NCBI RefSeq assembly: GCF_019160155.1
Contig: NZ_JAFNIH010000019.1
Coordinates: 591,692 to 655,691 of the forward strand
DNA length: 64,000 nt
Direction of reading: 5' to 3'
Source: Pinisolibacter aquiterrae
GTDB lineage: Bacteria; Pseudomonadota; Alphaproteobacteria; Rhizobiales; Ancalomicrobiaceae
Part shown: positions 8,336 to 16,732 of the stretch, piece by piece
How positions within the stretch are numbered: the stretch's first letter is position 1
Layout: each line of letters starts with the position of its first letter
Position numbers and translations under genes: made by a program
Notes under the pieces: model-generated
Seen by the model: only the letters and a program-made list of their open reading frames with translations
The model's database searches: none
Told to the model about the DNA's origin: nothing

Positions 8336-8351
8336 GTTACAAATCGCTACA
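8336..8351. promoter_or_regulatory. candidate response-regulator box (two half-sites, 10-bp period)
   Basis: GTTACA at 8336 and GCTACA at 8346 are spaced by one helical turn, the layout bound by tandem winged-helix dimers of OmpR-family regulators. They lie in the divergent region between the regulator gene and the Cys-rich protein gene. A CCGGCC-N7-GGCCGG inverted repeat at 8307-8325 lies closer to the regulator start. Confidence 0.4.
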
Positions 8352-8478
8352 TTGGGCGACGAAATCCAACATTTCGAAGGATCTCGTCCATCCTGGCGAT
8401 ACGCGGCGCCCCCAGTCTGAGGCCTCCCGTCGACCTCCCCCCTGTCGACGCCCCTCCGACCGAAGGAAAGGTCTTCCC

Positions 8479-8751
8479 ATGGCCCCGATCCGCCGCCCTC
8501 CCATCGCCGCGACCGCCGTCGCTCTCGCCGTCGCCGGTCTCCTCGCCACCGGCCCCGCGCGCGCTCAGACGCTCTCGCCGGAGATGCAGCGCCAGATCCG
8601 GGCCGTCGGCGCCGCGTGCCGTACCGACATTCGCAAATATTGCGAGGGCGTGCAGCCCGGCGGCGGGCGCATCGCCGCCTGTCTCGACACCCGGCGGGAG
8701 GCGTTGAGCGCCGACTGTCGCGCCGCCTTCGACGCGATCCGCCGGCAGTGA
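8479..8751 (+). CDS. small periplasmic cysteine-rich (GLG1-like) protein
   Basis: 90 residues with a signal peptide ending around ARAQ-TL (residue ~30). The mature part has the spaced cysteines of Cys-rich/GLG1-type repeats (VGAACRTDIRKYCEGV, ACLDTRR, LSADCRAAF). Similar proteins are exported and often sit by metal or envelope-stress systems; the function is unproven. The gene ends 4 bp before the adaptor start, so it is probably cotranscribed with the exporter. It is divergent from the two-component pair. Confidence 0.75.
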   Translation: MAPIRRPPIAATAVALAVAGLLATGPARAQTLSPEMQRQIRAVGAACRTDIRKYCEGVQPGGGRIAACLDTRREALSADCRAAFDAIRRQ

Positions 8752-8755
8752 CGGG

Positions 8756-10042
8756 ATGAGTGTTCTCTCGTCGCCGCTCGCGGGGCCGGCCGGCTCGGGG
8801 ACGTCGAACGACCCCTCGATGCGCCGGACGGACGCCCCGGCCCAGCGTCCGGCCGAGGAGACGCCGACCTTCGTACCGCGCCCCCCTTCGCGGCCGAACC
8901 GTGGCGCGTCTCGGATCGTCCTCCTCCCCCTGATGGCCGGCCTCCTCGCGCTGGCCTGGGCGGGCGATCGATGGCTGGTGCCGCGAGCGGCGGCGCGCGT
9001 GGTGGTGATGCCGGGCGATCTCGCGATCGATCTCTCCGGACCGGCGACCCTCGACGCCACCCGCCGCAGTTCGATCGCCTCGCGTCTGACCGGCGTCGTC
9101 GCGACGATGGCGGTCGACCGCGACGACGTGGTGACCCGGGGCCGCGTGATCGCCACCCTCGACGCCGACGATCTGAGGCGGGACCTGGACTCGGCGCGGG
9201 CCACCGGCCGGTCCGCCCGCGAGGCGGTCTCCGTCGCCCGCGCCGAGGAAGCCCGGTCGGAGGCGGCCCTCGCCAATGCCCTCGCCACTCTCGACCGGCA
9301 GGACGCCCTGTTCGTGAAGGGCGTCACCACCGAGGCGGCCCGGGACGCGGCTTCCTCGACCCATCGACAGGCCGCCGCCGATCTCGCCCGGGCGAAGGCG
9401 GCGGTCGATCAGGCGATCGCTCAGGCCGCCGCCGCCGACGCCGCCGCCGAACAGCGGAGCGTCAGGCTCGGCGAGGCGATCATCCGCGCGCCCATGGACG
9501 GGGTCGTGATCTCGCGCGGCCGTTGGATCGGCGACACCGTCGGTCCGAGCACCGAGATCGTCGAGATCGTCGACCCCGCCTCGATCGTCTTCACCGCCCG
9601 TCTCGACGAGAGCGCGATCGCCCGCCTCGCCCCGGGCCAGACGGCGACGATCCGACCCGCCGGCGGGCGGGCGATCGCGGCCGAGGTCTTGCGCGTCGCC
9701 CGCCGGGTCGACACCGAGACGCGAGAGTTCACCGCCGATCTGAGACCCGTCGCTCTCCCGCCCGATTGGGCGATCGGCCGACGCGCCGTCGCCACGATCA
9801 CGGTCGAGATCCGGCGCGACGTGCTCGCGGTTCCGATCGGCGCGATCGATCGGCGCGACGGCGCGCCCGTCGTCTGGGTCGACGTCGACGGCCGGGCGTG
9901 GCGCCGGGCGGTCGAGATCGGCGCGATCGGCGGCGATCGGATCGAAGTCGTGAAGGGGCTCGCCGCCGGCGACGTGGTGCTGACCGAGCCGCGGTCGCTC
10001 CACCCGGGCATGCGCGTCACGGCCGGGGACGAGCGCCGATGA
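8756..10042 (+). CDS. HlyD/MacA-type periplasmic adaptor of an ABC exporter
   Basis: 428 residues. A proline-rich cytoplasmic head (1-50) and one membrane helix (~54-72) lead to a barrel-sandwich hybrid, an Ala-rich coiled-coil hairpin (~150-235, RSEAALANALATLDRQ) and a return lipoyl half (APMDGVVISRGRWIGD). Beta-barrel and membrane-proximal domains follow. This is the order of MacA-type membrane-fusion proteins, which join an inner-membrane transporter to an outer-membrane channel. Its TGA overlaps the permease ATG. No TolC-like gene is in the window. Confidence 0.88.
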   Translation: MSVLSSPLAGPAGSGTSNDPSMRRTDAPAQRPAEETPTFVPRPPSRPNRGASRIVLLPLMAGLLALAWAGDRWLVPRAAARVVVMPGDLAIDLSGPATLDATRRSSIASRLTGVVATMAVDRDDVVTRGRVIATLDADDLRRDLDSARATGRSAREAVSVARAEEARSEAALANALATLDRQDALFVKGVTTEAARDAASSTHRQAAADLARAKAAVDQAIAQAAAADAAAEQRSVRLGEAIIRAPMDGVVISRGRWIGDTVGPSTEIVEIVDPASIVFTARLDESAIARLAPGQTATIRPAGGRAIAAEVLRVARRVDTETREFTADLRPVALPPDWAIGRRAVATITVEIRRDVLAVPIGAIDRRDGAPVVWVDVDGRAWRRAVEIGAIGGDRIEVVKGLAAGDVVLTEPRSLHPGMRVTAGDERR

Positions 10043-11202
10043 ACCTCGCCCTCGCCGACGTCCGCCACGGTTTCCTGCGCTTCTTCCTGACGATGATCGG
10101 GGTCGGCTTCCTGGTCATGGCGGCGACCGGCATGATCGGCCTCTATCGCGGCATCGTCGGCGACGCGCTCCTGATCGTCGACCGCATCGGCGCCGATCTC
10201 TGGGTCGTCCAGGGCGGCCGCGCCGGTCCCTTCTCGGAGAGTTCGGCGATCTCCGCCGATGTCGACCGGCGCTGCGCGGGCGTCCCCGGCGTCGGCTCGG
10301 TGCGCCGGTTCGCTCAGATCAGCCGGCAATTCTCGTTCGAGGGCCGCGAGCTGCGCGCCGCGATCACCGGGCTCGACGCCCCGACCGATCGCGGCGACTG
10401 GTTGACGCTCGCCTCGGGGCGCACGCTCGCCGCCGGCCATTTCGAGGCGATCGCCGACGAGAGCATCGGTCTGCGGCTCGGCGATCGGTTCGCCCTCGCC
10501 CACGACGACTACACGGTGGTCGGCACCACGCGCGGCATGGTCGACGCGAGCGGCGACGGATTGATGTTCCTCACCGTGGCCGACGTCTCGGCCATCGCCC
10601 GGACGCGCAGCGCCGAGGAGATCCTGCTCGCCCGCGCCGCGGCCGGCGCGACCACGGCGGCGGCGCCGACCGGCAGCTCGGTTCCGCAGGACGGCAAGAT
10701 CTCGGCGATTCTCCTCACCCTCTCCCCGGGCGCCGACGAGACCGAGGTCCGATCGCGTCTTCTCGCCTGGGGCGACGTCGCCGTGCTGTCGCGCGCCGAC
10801 CAGCGCTCGCTGCTGCTCGATCAACGGCTGTGGCGTCTGCGCCTGCAGATCCTCGCCTTCACGGGGGTCCTCATGGTGGTGATGTCGATCGTGATCTCGC
10901 TGATCATCTACATGCTGACCCTGGAGAAGCTGCATCAGATCGCCATGCTGAAGCTGATCGGCGCGCGCAATCGGGTGATCGTCGCGATGATCCTCGAGCA
11001 GTCCTATCTGATCGGCGCCGGCGCCCTCGGTCTCGGCCTCCTCATGTCGATGCTGGTGTTTCCGCATTTTCCACGCCGGGTGATCATCGCTCCGCTCGAC
11101 TTCACGCTGCTGTCGCTGGTGGTCGGCGTGGTGTGCGGTCTCGCCGGGCTGCTCGGCATCTCGCGCGCCCTGCGGGTCCGCGCGCAGGAGGTGCTGTCGT
11201 GA
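10039..11202 (+). CDS. FtsX/MacB-like ABC permease
   Basis: 387 residues. There is a helix at ~15-35, a large periplasmic MacB-type domain (~40-265), then three C-terminal helices (~275-300, 320-345, 355-375), including the LKLIGARNRVIVAMILEQS coupling segment. MacB-type permeases use ATP to drive periplasmic mechanotransmission rather than classical transmembrane transport. It overlaps both its adaptor and its ATPase gene by 4 bp. The substrate is unknown; lipid, peptide or drug are all possible. Confidence 0.87.
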   Translation: MNLALADVRHGFLRFFLTMIGVGFLVMAATGMIGLYRGIVGDALLIVDRIGADLWVVQGGRAGPFSESSAISADVDRRCAGVPGVGSVRRFAQISRQFSFEGRELRAAITGLDAPTDRGDWLTLASGRTLAAGHFEAIADESIGLRLGDRFALAHDDYTVVGTTRGMVDASGDGLMFLTVADVSAIARTRSAEEILLARAAAGATTAAAPTGSSVPQDGKISAILLTLSPGADETEVRSRLLAWGDVAVLSRADQRSLLLDQRLWRLRLQILAFTGVLMVVMSIVISLIIYMLTLEKLHQIAMLKLIGARNRVIVAMILEQSYLIGAGALGLGLLMSMLVFPHFPRRVIIAPLDFTLLSLVVGVVCGLAGLLGISRALRVRAQEVLS

Positions 11203-11903
11203 ACGGCGGGCCGGTCCTCGCGGTGCGAGACGCGACGCGCCGCTACGCGAGCGGCGACACGGTGGTGACGGCGCTCGACGGCGTCTCCTTCGAGGTCCAC
11301 GCCGGCGAACTGGTCGCCGTCGTCGGGCCGAGCGGTTCGGGCAAGAGCACGCTCCTGCTGATCGCCGGTCTGCTCGAGCCGCCCTCGGCCGGCGACGTGC
11401 GGTTTCACGGCGCGCGCGTCTCCGACCCCGGCGCCGATCTCGATCGGCTGCGCGACTTCCGTCGCCGCAACATCGGCTTCGTCTTTCAGAAGGCCAATCT
11501 CATCCCGTTCCTGACGGCGGGCGAGAACGTCGCCCTGGCGATGGAGATCGACGACGTGCCGCCCCGCGACGCCCGGCGCCATGCCGAACGTCTCCTCGAC
11601 GGGCTGGGGCTCGGTTCGCGCGTCGGCAATCTGCCGACGCGGCTCTCCGGCGGCGAGCAACAACGGGTCGCGATCGCCCGCGCGCTCGCCAACGATCCGG
11701 CGCTGCTCCTCGTCGACGAGCCGACCGCCGCCCTCGATGGACGCCGAGGCCGCCAGGTGATCGGCCTCTTCCGCCGCATCGCCGACGAGCGCGGCGCGGC
11801 GATCGTCGTGGTCACCCACGATCTGCGGGCGGCCGACCATTTCGATCGGACCATCGAGCTGATCGACGGCCGCATCGTCGACGAACGCGGACGCGGCGGC
11901 TGA
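11199..11903 (+). CDS. ABC transporter ATP-binding protein (MacB/LolD type)
   Basis: 234 residues. Walker A GPSGSGKST near 43, Q loop FVFQKANL, signature LSGGEQQR, Walker B LLLVDEP and H-loop VVTHD are intact. The start is a GTG in a GTGA overlap with the permease stop. LolD/MacB-type ATPases pair with FtsX-fold permeases, matching the neighbour. The gene completes a three-gene exporter likely controlled by the adjacent two-component system. Confidence 0.93.
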   Translation: MNGGPVLAVRDATRRYASGDTVVTALDGVSFEVHAGELVAVVGPSGSGKSTLLLIAGLLEPPSAGDVRFHGARVSDPGADLDRLRDFRRRNIGFVFQKANLIPFLTAGENVALAMEIDDVPPRDARRHAERLLDGLGLGSRVGNLPTRLSGGEQQRVAIARALANDPALLLVDEPTAALDGRRGRQVIGLFRRIADERGAAIVVVTHDLRAADHFDRTIELIDGRIVDERGRGG

Positions 11904-12026
11904 AACGCACCGACACGGATCGAAACGAAATGCCACGGAGCCGAGATCCTCGCGCAAAGCACGCGACGCAGGATCGGCGCCAGGACCGGCCGTTCCCGCG
12001 CCGGTCACAAGACGAGGAACCAACTC

Positions 12027-12731
12027 ATGATAAGACGCCTTCTCGCGGCCGGCGCGCTCGTTCTCGCCCTCGCCCTCCCCACCGCGACGCTCGCCGCCGC
12101 GCCCGCCGTCACCGTCGGCACGGTCAATCTGCGCGCCGGCCCGTCGACCGGCTATCCCGTGGTCACCGTGGTGCCGGCCGGGACGGCGATCGTCACCCAC
12201 GGCTGTCTCGCCGACTACGGTTGGTGCGACGTCGGGATCGGGCCGGTGCGCGGCTGGATGTCGGCGCGCTGGATCCTCGTCTCGCGGGCGGGCGCGACGG
12301 TGGTGCTGACGCCGGCCGTCGCCACCACCGTCGGCATCGGCGTGGTGACCTTCGGCAAGGTCTATTGGGACAGCCATTACGCGACCTACCCCTGGTATCG
12401 CCGCTGGGCGACCTACGCGCCGGGGCCGATCCCGGGACCCGTGCCGGGGCCGGTCTACGGCGGCCGGGTGACCTCGCACACGCGCGCCGTCGAATGCGCC
12501 GACGGAAGCTGCACCGGCACCAGCGCCGCCACCGGCTGGCGCGGCGGTTCGACCGCCCAGACCCGCACCTGCGCCGACGGAAGCTGCACCGCCACCCGCG
12601 AGACCACCGGCCCGCGCGGCGGCACCCTCGACCGGACGCGGACCTGCAGCGGCCCGGATCGGTCCTGTTCGGTGATGCGCACGGGGCCGCACGGCGGCAC
12701 GATGGAACGCTCGCGCGCCTTCCGCCACTGA
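12027..12731 (+). CDS. secreted SH3-domain protein with C-terminal cysteine repeats
   Basis: 234 residues. A signal peptide ends around TLAAA (residue ~24). A bacterial SH3 domain follows (~28-85; NLRAGPSTGYPVV and GWMSARWI). The C-terminal third holds three related repeats of ~25 residues, each with a Cys pair (ECADGSC, TCADGSC, TCSGPDRSC) followed by TG-x-RGG. The DNA at 12493-12514 is repeated at 12570-12591. The protein probably acts in the periplasm near peptidoglycan. It is a single-gene unit ending at a convergent hairpin. Confidence 0.75.
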   Translation: MIRRLLAAGALVLALALPTATLAAAPAVTVGTVNLRAGPSTGYPVVTVVPAGTAIVTHGCLADYGWCDVGIGPVRGWMSARWILVSRAGATVVLTPAVATTVGIGVVTFGKVYWDSHYATYPWYRRWATYAPGPIPGPVPGPVYGGRVTSHTRAVECADGSCTGTSAATGWRGGSTAQTRTCADGSCTATRETTGPRGGTLDRTRTCSGPDRSCSVMRTGPHGGTMERSRAFRH

Positions 12732-12759
12732 GGCTGCCGGTAGCCCCGACGATCGCGGA

Positions 12760-12788
12760 CGGGCGCCGCCCCTCGGGGGGCGCGCCCG
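12760..12788. terminator. GC-rich hairpin between convergent genes
   Basis: CGGGCGC-C-GCCCC and GGGGCGCGCCCG pair with one bulged base around a short loop, between the SH3 gene stop and the hybrid kinase stop. There is no T run, so termination is inferred from position and stability. Confidence 0.5.
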
Positions 12789-12810
12789 CCCGGCGCCACC
12801 CGCGAGACCG

Positions 12811-15372
12811 TCAGCCGGAGGCTTCGACCGGATGCGGATGCGCCGTCGAACCGACGGCGCCGGCATCGGCATGCGCCGACGTCCTCATCGCCGCGACGAG
12901 CGCGGAGAGGAGCTTTTCGACCGTCACCGGCTTGGTGACGAACGCATCCGCGCCGGCGGCGAGCGCCGCGTCGCGGTCCTCCGCCAAGGCGTTCGCGGTC
13001 AAGGCGACGATCGGGATCTCCGCCGTCGCGCGATCGCCGGACCGGATGAGCCGCGTCGCCGTCAATCCGTCCATCACCGGCATCATCATGTCCATCAGGA
13101 CGAGGTCGAAGCGACCGACCGCGAGAGCCTCGACCGCCGCGCGGCCATCCGCGACGGCGACCACGCGATGTCCCATCTTCTCGAGCAACCGGGTCGCGAC
13201 GAGCGTGTTGGTCGGATTGTCCTCGGCGAGGAGAACGTCGAGCCCGATCCCCCCGACCGGCGACGCCTCGGCGGCCGGTACCGAGACGACTGCGCCCTCC
13301 GGCGCGTCCGCCGCCGCGATCTCCAGGGGGACGACGACGGTGAACGTCGAACCTTCCCCGAGACGGCTGGCGACGTCGATGCGTCCGCCCATCTTCTCGA
13401 CGAGCTCCCGCGAGATCGCCAGACCGAGGCCGGTGCCGCCGAAGCGGCGCGTGATCGACCCGTCGAGCTGCGAGAATTTCACGAAGAGATGGCCGAGATC
13501 CTCCTCGGCGATCCCGATGCCGGTGTCCTCGACGCGGATCCGCAGAGCGGCGACGTCGGAGAAGAGACACTCGCTCTCGAGATCGACACGGACGGCGACG
13601 GTGCCCGCTTCCGTGAACTTCACCGCGTTGCCGAGGAGATTGACCAGGACCTGACGCAGACGTCCGGCGTCGCCCGACAGAACCGCCGGCACCGCCGCGT
13701 CGAGATCGACCTCGATCGTCAGCCCCTTCTCCTGCGCCCGCGGCGCGACCAGATCGGTCGCGGTTCGAACCAGCGCCGCGACCTCGAACGGCCGCCGCTC
13801 GAACCCGACCCGGTCGGCCTCGAGCTTGGTGATGTCGAGGATGTCGTCGATGATCTGCAGGAGATGTTCCGCGGATCGGCGCATCGTCCGCAGATAGAGG
13901 GCCCGCTCTTCGGCGTCGTCCTCCTGCTCGAGCAGGCCGATCGTTCCGACGACGCCGTTGAGCGGCGTCCGCAATTCGTGGCTCATCGTCGCCAGGAACG
14001 CCGTGCGGGCGCGCGTGGCGGCCTCCGCCCGATCGCGCGCCTCGGCGAGAACCGCCGCGTTGCGCCGATGGATGGAAATGTCGGTCAGGGTGACGAGCAT
14101 CCCGCCGTCGGGCATCTCCGTGGTGGAGATTTCGACGTCGCGCCCGGCGATCTGGTCGTCGCGCGTGTCGTCCTCGCGAATGTCGAGCGCGAAGAGGCGG
14201 ACGAGGTGATCGGGAAACGGCTCGCCGACCTGCGGCGCCGTCGCCAGATCCAGAAGGACCACCGCGCGCCGGTTGATCACCCGCAGCCGCCCGTCGCCGT
14301 CGTACATGACGATCCCCTGGCCGACCCGAGCGAGCGTCGCCTCGAGTTCCTGAGACTTGCGCGCGATCCGCCGTCCGTCGGCGAGCCGCCCGCGCGTCGC
14401 CCGGATCAACCGCACTTCGTGGCCGATGCCGATGACCATCAGCGCGGCCACGGCGATGCTCACGCCCAGGGCCGACCAGACGAGCCAGCGCCGCTTCTCG
14501 AGATGCGGCGCGAGCACTTCCGCCTCGTCCTCGGCCACGCTCACGAACAGCGGAAAATCCTTCAAGTGGCGGAAGGCGATCATCCGTTCGCCGGCGCCGA
14601 CCGGCCCCTCCCCGCGATAGAGACCTTCCACCGAACCCTGCATGGCGCGATGCAGCGGCGTCCCGACGATCGACCGGCCGAGAGTCTCGCGATCGAGCCC
14701 GCCGCGCGCGCGGATGACGCCGTCGTCGCCGATCAGCGTGATGGCGCCGTTCTTGCCGAGATCGATGCGGTCGAAGAAGTTGGAGAGGTTGTAGGGATCG
14801 AGCGAAGCGACCAGCACGCCCCCGAACGACCCGTCGGGATTGGAGACGCGCCGGGTGAGCTGGATCGTCCATTTCCCGGTGGCGCGGCCCAGAACCGGCT
14901 TGGAGACGAAGAGTTCGTCGCCGGCGCGCTCGGCATGGACGCGGAAATGCTCTCGGTCGGACAGGTCCATGTGCGTGGCGCGGCGGTCGACGTTGGTCGA
15001 GACGAGGACCCCGTCGGCGCCGATCAGAGCCATCTGGACGGTCGTGTCGCGCAGGAAATACGAATTCGTCGTCCACGCCGGCAGATCGAAGTCCGTCGGT
15101 TCGCTCTCGCGCGCGTGGCGCAGAAAGATGAGGTTCTTGTCGATGCTCTTGATCGTGTTCGAGACGTATTCGTCGAAGACGCGAGCGATGTTGGTCGTCT
15201 TCGCGATCGCCGCGTCGACCGTCCACTTCCGATCCATGTCGAGATAGGCGTAGACGCCACCCCACACCAGAACCACTACGAGCAACGTGAGAAACGTCGA
15301 AAGACGAAGCACCGCCTTGGAGAAATCTCCAGGCGCCCGAGCGTCATCAGTCTCGGTCTCGACGGAACGCAT
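12811..15372 (-). CDS. hybrid sensor histidine kinase/response regulator with dCache sensor
   Basis: About 853 residues. Two membrane helices (~25-45 and ~300-320) bracket a periplasmic double-Cache sensor. A PAS-like domain (~365-455), HisKA (MSHELRTPLNGV), HATPase (NLLGNAVKFTE, DTGIGI, GGTGLGLA) and a C-terminal receiver (AEDNPTN, LMDMMMP, VTKPV) follow. It probably senses a small ligand and feeds a phosphorelay; no HPt or output gene is adjacent. The ATG at 15372 has GGAAGAGG nine bases upstream. A GTG at 15456 would extend it by 28 residues, through an AT-rich stretch that looks more like a promoter. Confidence 0.88.
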   Translation of the reverse strand: MRSVETETDDARAPGDFSKAVLRLSTFLTLLVVVLVWGGVYAYLDMDRKWTVDAAIAKTTNIARVFDEYVSNTIKSIDKNLIFLRHARESEPTDFDLPAWTTNSYFLRDTTVQMALIGADGVLVSTNVDRRATHMDLSDREHFRVHAERAGDELFVSKPVLGRATGKWTIQLTRRVSNPDGSFGGVLVASLDPYNLSNFFDRIDLGKNGAITLIGDDGVIRARGGLDRETLGRSIVGTPLHRAMQGSVEGLYRGEGPVGAGERMIAFRHLKDFPLFVSVAEDEAEVLAPHLEKRRWLVWSALGVSIAVAALMVIGIGHEVRLIRATRGRLADGRRIARKSQELEATLARVGQGIVMYDGDGRLRVINRRAVVLLDLATAPQVGEPFPDHLVRLFALDIREDDTRDDQIAGRDVEISTTEMPDGGMLVTLTDISIHRRNAAVLAEARDRAEAATRARTAFLATMSHELRTPLNGVVGTIGLLEQEDDAEERALYLRTMRRSAEHLLQIIDDILDITKLEADRVGFERRPFEVAALVRTATDLVAPRAQEKGLTIEVDLDAAVPAVLSGDAGRLRQVLVNLLGNAVKFTEAGTVAVRVDLESECLFSDVAALRIRVEDTGIGIAEEDLGHLFVKFSQLDGSITRRFGGTGLGLAISRELVEKMGGRIDVASRLGEGSTFTVVVPLEIAAADAPEGAVVSVPAAEASPVGGIGLDVLLAEDNPTNTLVATRLLEKMGHRVVAVADGRAAVEALAVGRFDLVLMDMMMPVMDGLTATRLIRSGDRATAEIPIVALTANALAEDRDAALAAGADAFVTKPVTVEKLLSALVAAMRTSAHADAGAVGSTAHPHPVEASG

Positions 15373-15510
15373 CGACGGCATCCTCTTCCATCGAGGCGGA
15401 AGAATGCCGGACCGGAATGGATTTATTTCGAAAAGAGAATTTAAAAGTTTAAGCACCCCGCTTTTTCCGCCCCGCTCGACGACGACGGACCGCCCCGGCT
15501 CTGCGCCGCC

Positions 15511-16062
15511 TCAGACGAGCGTCGCGACGGCGAGGCCGACGAAGACGGCGGCGGTGAGCGGCCGCACGTGGCGTCCGTCGAGACGGCGCATCAGGGCCCC
15601 GCCGAGAAGAACCGCCGGCACGTTCGCCAGCATCATGCCGATCGTCGTCCCGGCGGTGACACCGGCCACGTCGCCGAAGCGCGAGCCGAGCGCGACGGTG
15701 GCCAACTGCGTCTTGTCGCCCATCTCGGCGAGAAAGAAGGCGAGCACGGTCGCCACGAAGACGCCGCCCCTCGGCGGCCGATCGTCGTCGGCGTCCAGCC
15801 GGTCGGGGATCAGGATCCAGACGGCCATGACCAGGAACGAGGCCGCCGTCACCCGGCGAAAGATCTCCGGAGAAAAGGCCGAGGCGATCTCGACGCCGAC
15901 CAGCGCGGCCGGCAGGTGATTGGCGAGCGTCGCCACCAGAATCCCGAGGAGGATCGGCCCCGGCCGGCGCCAACGCCCGGCGAGAACCATCGAGAGGATT
16001 TGCGTCTTGTCGCCGGTCTCGGCGAGCGCCACCACGGCGGCGGATGTGATCGTCGCATCCAT
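15511..16062 (-). CDS. GDT1/TMEM165 family (UPF0016) cation transporter
   Basis: 183 residues, six predicted helices and the two hallmark E-x-G-D-K-T motifs (ETGDKTQ near 15-21 and EMGDKTQ near 114-120), which line the ion path in this family. Characterised members move Mn2+ or Ca2+, and bacterial ones mostly export Mn2+. It lies downstream of acxABC on the same strand, separated by a hairpin. Acetone carboxylase is a manganese enzyme, so a manganese-homeostasis link is possible. GGAAG precedes the ATG. Confidence 0.85.
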   Translation of the reverse strand: MDATITSAAVVALAETGDKTQILSMVLAGRWRRPGPILLGILVATLANHLPAALVGVEIASAFSPEIFRRVTAASFLVMAVWILIPDRLDADDDRPPRGGVFVATVLAFFLAEMGDKTQLATVALGSRFGDVAGVTAGTTIGMMLANVPAVLLGGALMRRLDGRHVRPLTAAVFVGLAVATLV

Positions 16063-16140
16063 CGGCGTCTTCCAAGGCTCCACATCGGGCCGTCACGGTC
16101 GCGGCGGGAACGTCGCCCGGGGGGGTGAACCGGCGCGGCA

Positions 16141-16169
16141 TCGCCGCCGGCGGGAGGAGCCGGCGGCGA
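16141..16169 (-). terminator. perfect 11-bp hairpin after acxC
   Basis: CGCCGCCGGC (16142-16151) and its exact complement (16159-16168) form a stem, extended by a T-A pair, around a 7-nt loop. It lies 18 bp after the acxC stop on the minus strand. No U tract follows, so it may be a partial terminator or an mRNA-stabilising stem ahead of the GDT1 gene. Confidence 0.5.
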
Positions 16170-16186
16170 CGTCGCGAGGGCGCGGA

Positions 16187-16690
16187 TCAGGCCCGTTCAG
16201 GGACGGGCAGGTTCACCCAGTCGCGATAGAAGGCCTCGATGTCCGGTTCGAAGTCGTGGATCACCGGGTACCACGGCGTCGGCGCTTCGACGTCGTGCAT
16301 CGCGCCGCACTTCGGGCAGTAGTATTCGCGATAGACCTGCCAGTTGGTGTCCGGCGCCATCAGCTTGGGATAGACGTCGACCATCGCTTCCTCGGTGTCG
16401 CGAACGTAGACCACCGCGTTCAGCTTCCAGTTCTCGCGGTAGTCGCCGAAGTCGTGACCGCAGTCGCACATGGTCACCCACGCCTTCGTATCGGCCTTCT
16501 GGACGATGTGGAGATGGGGGCCGAGCGGCAGGACGATCTTGTCCTTGAACTTCACCTTGCTCTGCAGGGCGGCGACGTATTGCGCGAAGCGATCGTGGTC
16601 CTTCGGCATGGAGAGCATGCGGAACATGGTCTCCCAGTCGAGAGTGCCGTCGATCAGATGAGAGACTTGCTCGTTGGTGTAGGACGACAT
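16187..16690 (-). CDS. acxC: acetone carboxylase gamma subunit
   Basis: 167 residues (~20 kDa, as in Xanthobacter AcxC). Cys pairs MCDCGHDF and YCPKCGAMH suggest a zinc site. The motif QVYREYYCPKCGAMHDVE is characteristic of the family. Acetone carboxylase (alpha2-beta2-gamma2) carboxylates acetone to acetoacetate with bicarbonate and ATP, producing AMP. It is the last gene of acxABC, 42 bp after acxB, with an AGGAGG ribosome-binding site. Confidence 0.93.
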   Translation of the reverse strand: MSSYTNEQVSHLIDGTLDWETMFRMLSMPKDHDRFAQYVAALQSKVKFKDKIVLPLGPHLHIVQKADTKAWVTMCDCGHDFGDYRENWKLNAVVYVRDTEEAMVDVYPKLMAPDTNWQVYREYYCPKCGAMHDVEAPTPWYPVIHDFEPDIEAFYRDWVNLPVPERA

Positions 16691-16732
16691 GGGATTTCCT
16701 CCTGACGTTTGGTTCGTGCGTGTCGGTCGGCG

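Noticed and set aside
12832..15444. Very long plus-strand open frame opposite the hybrid kinase
   Set aside because: It mirrors the codon structure of the kinase gene, is rich in Arg, Asp and Gly with no domain, and lacks a ribosome-binding site. The kinase on the other strand has every expected motif.
16063..16141. Possible yybP-ykoY manganese riboswitch before the GDT1 gene
   Set aside because: The conserved riboswitch core could not be found. The only strong structure upstream is the simple 11-bp hairpin after acxC.
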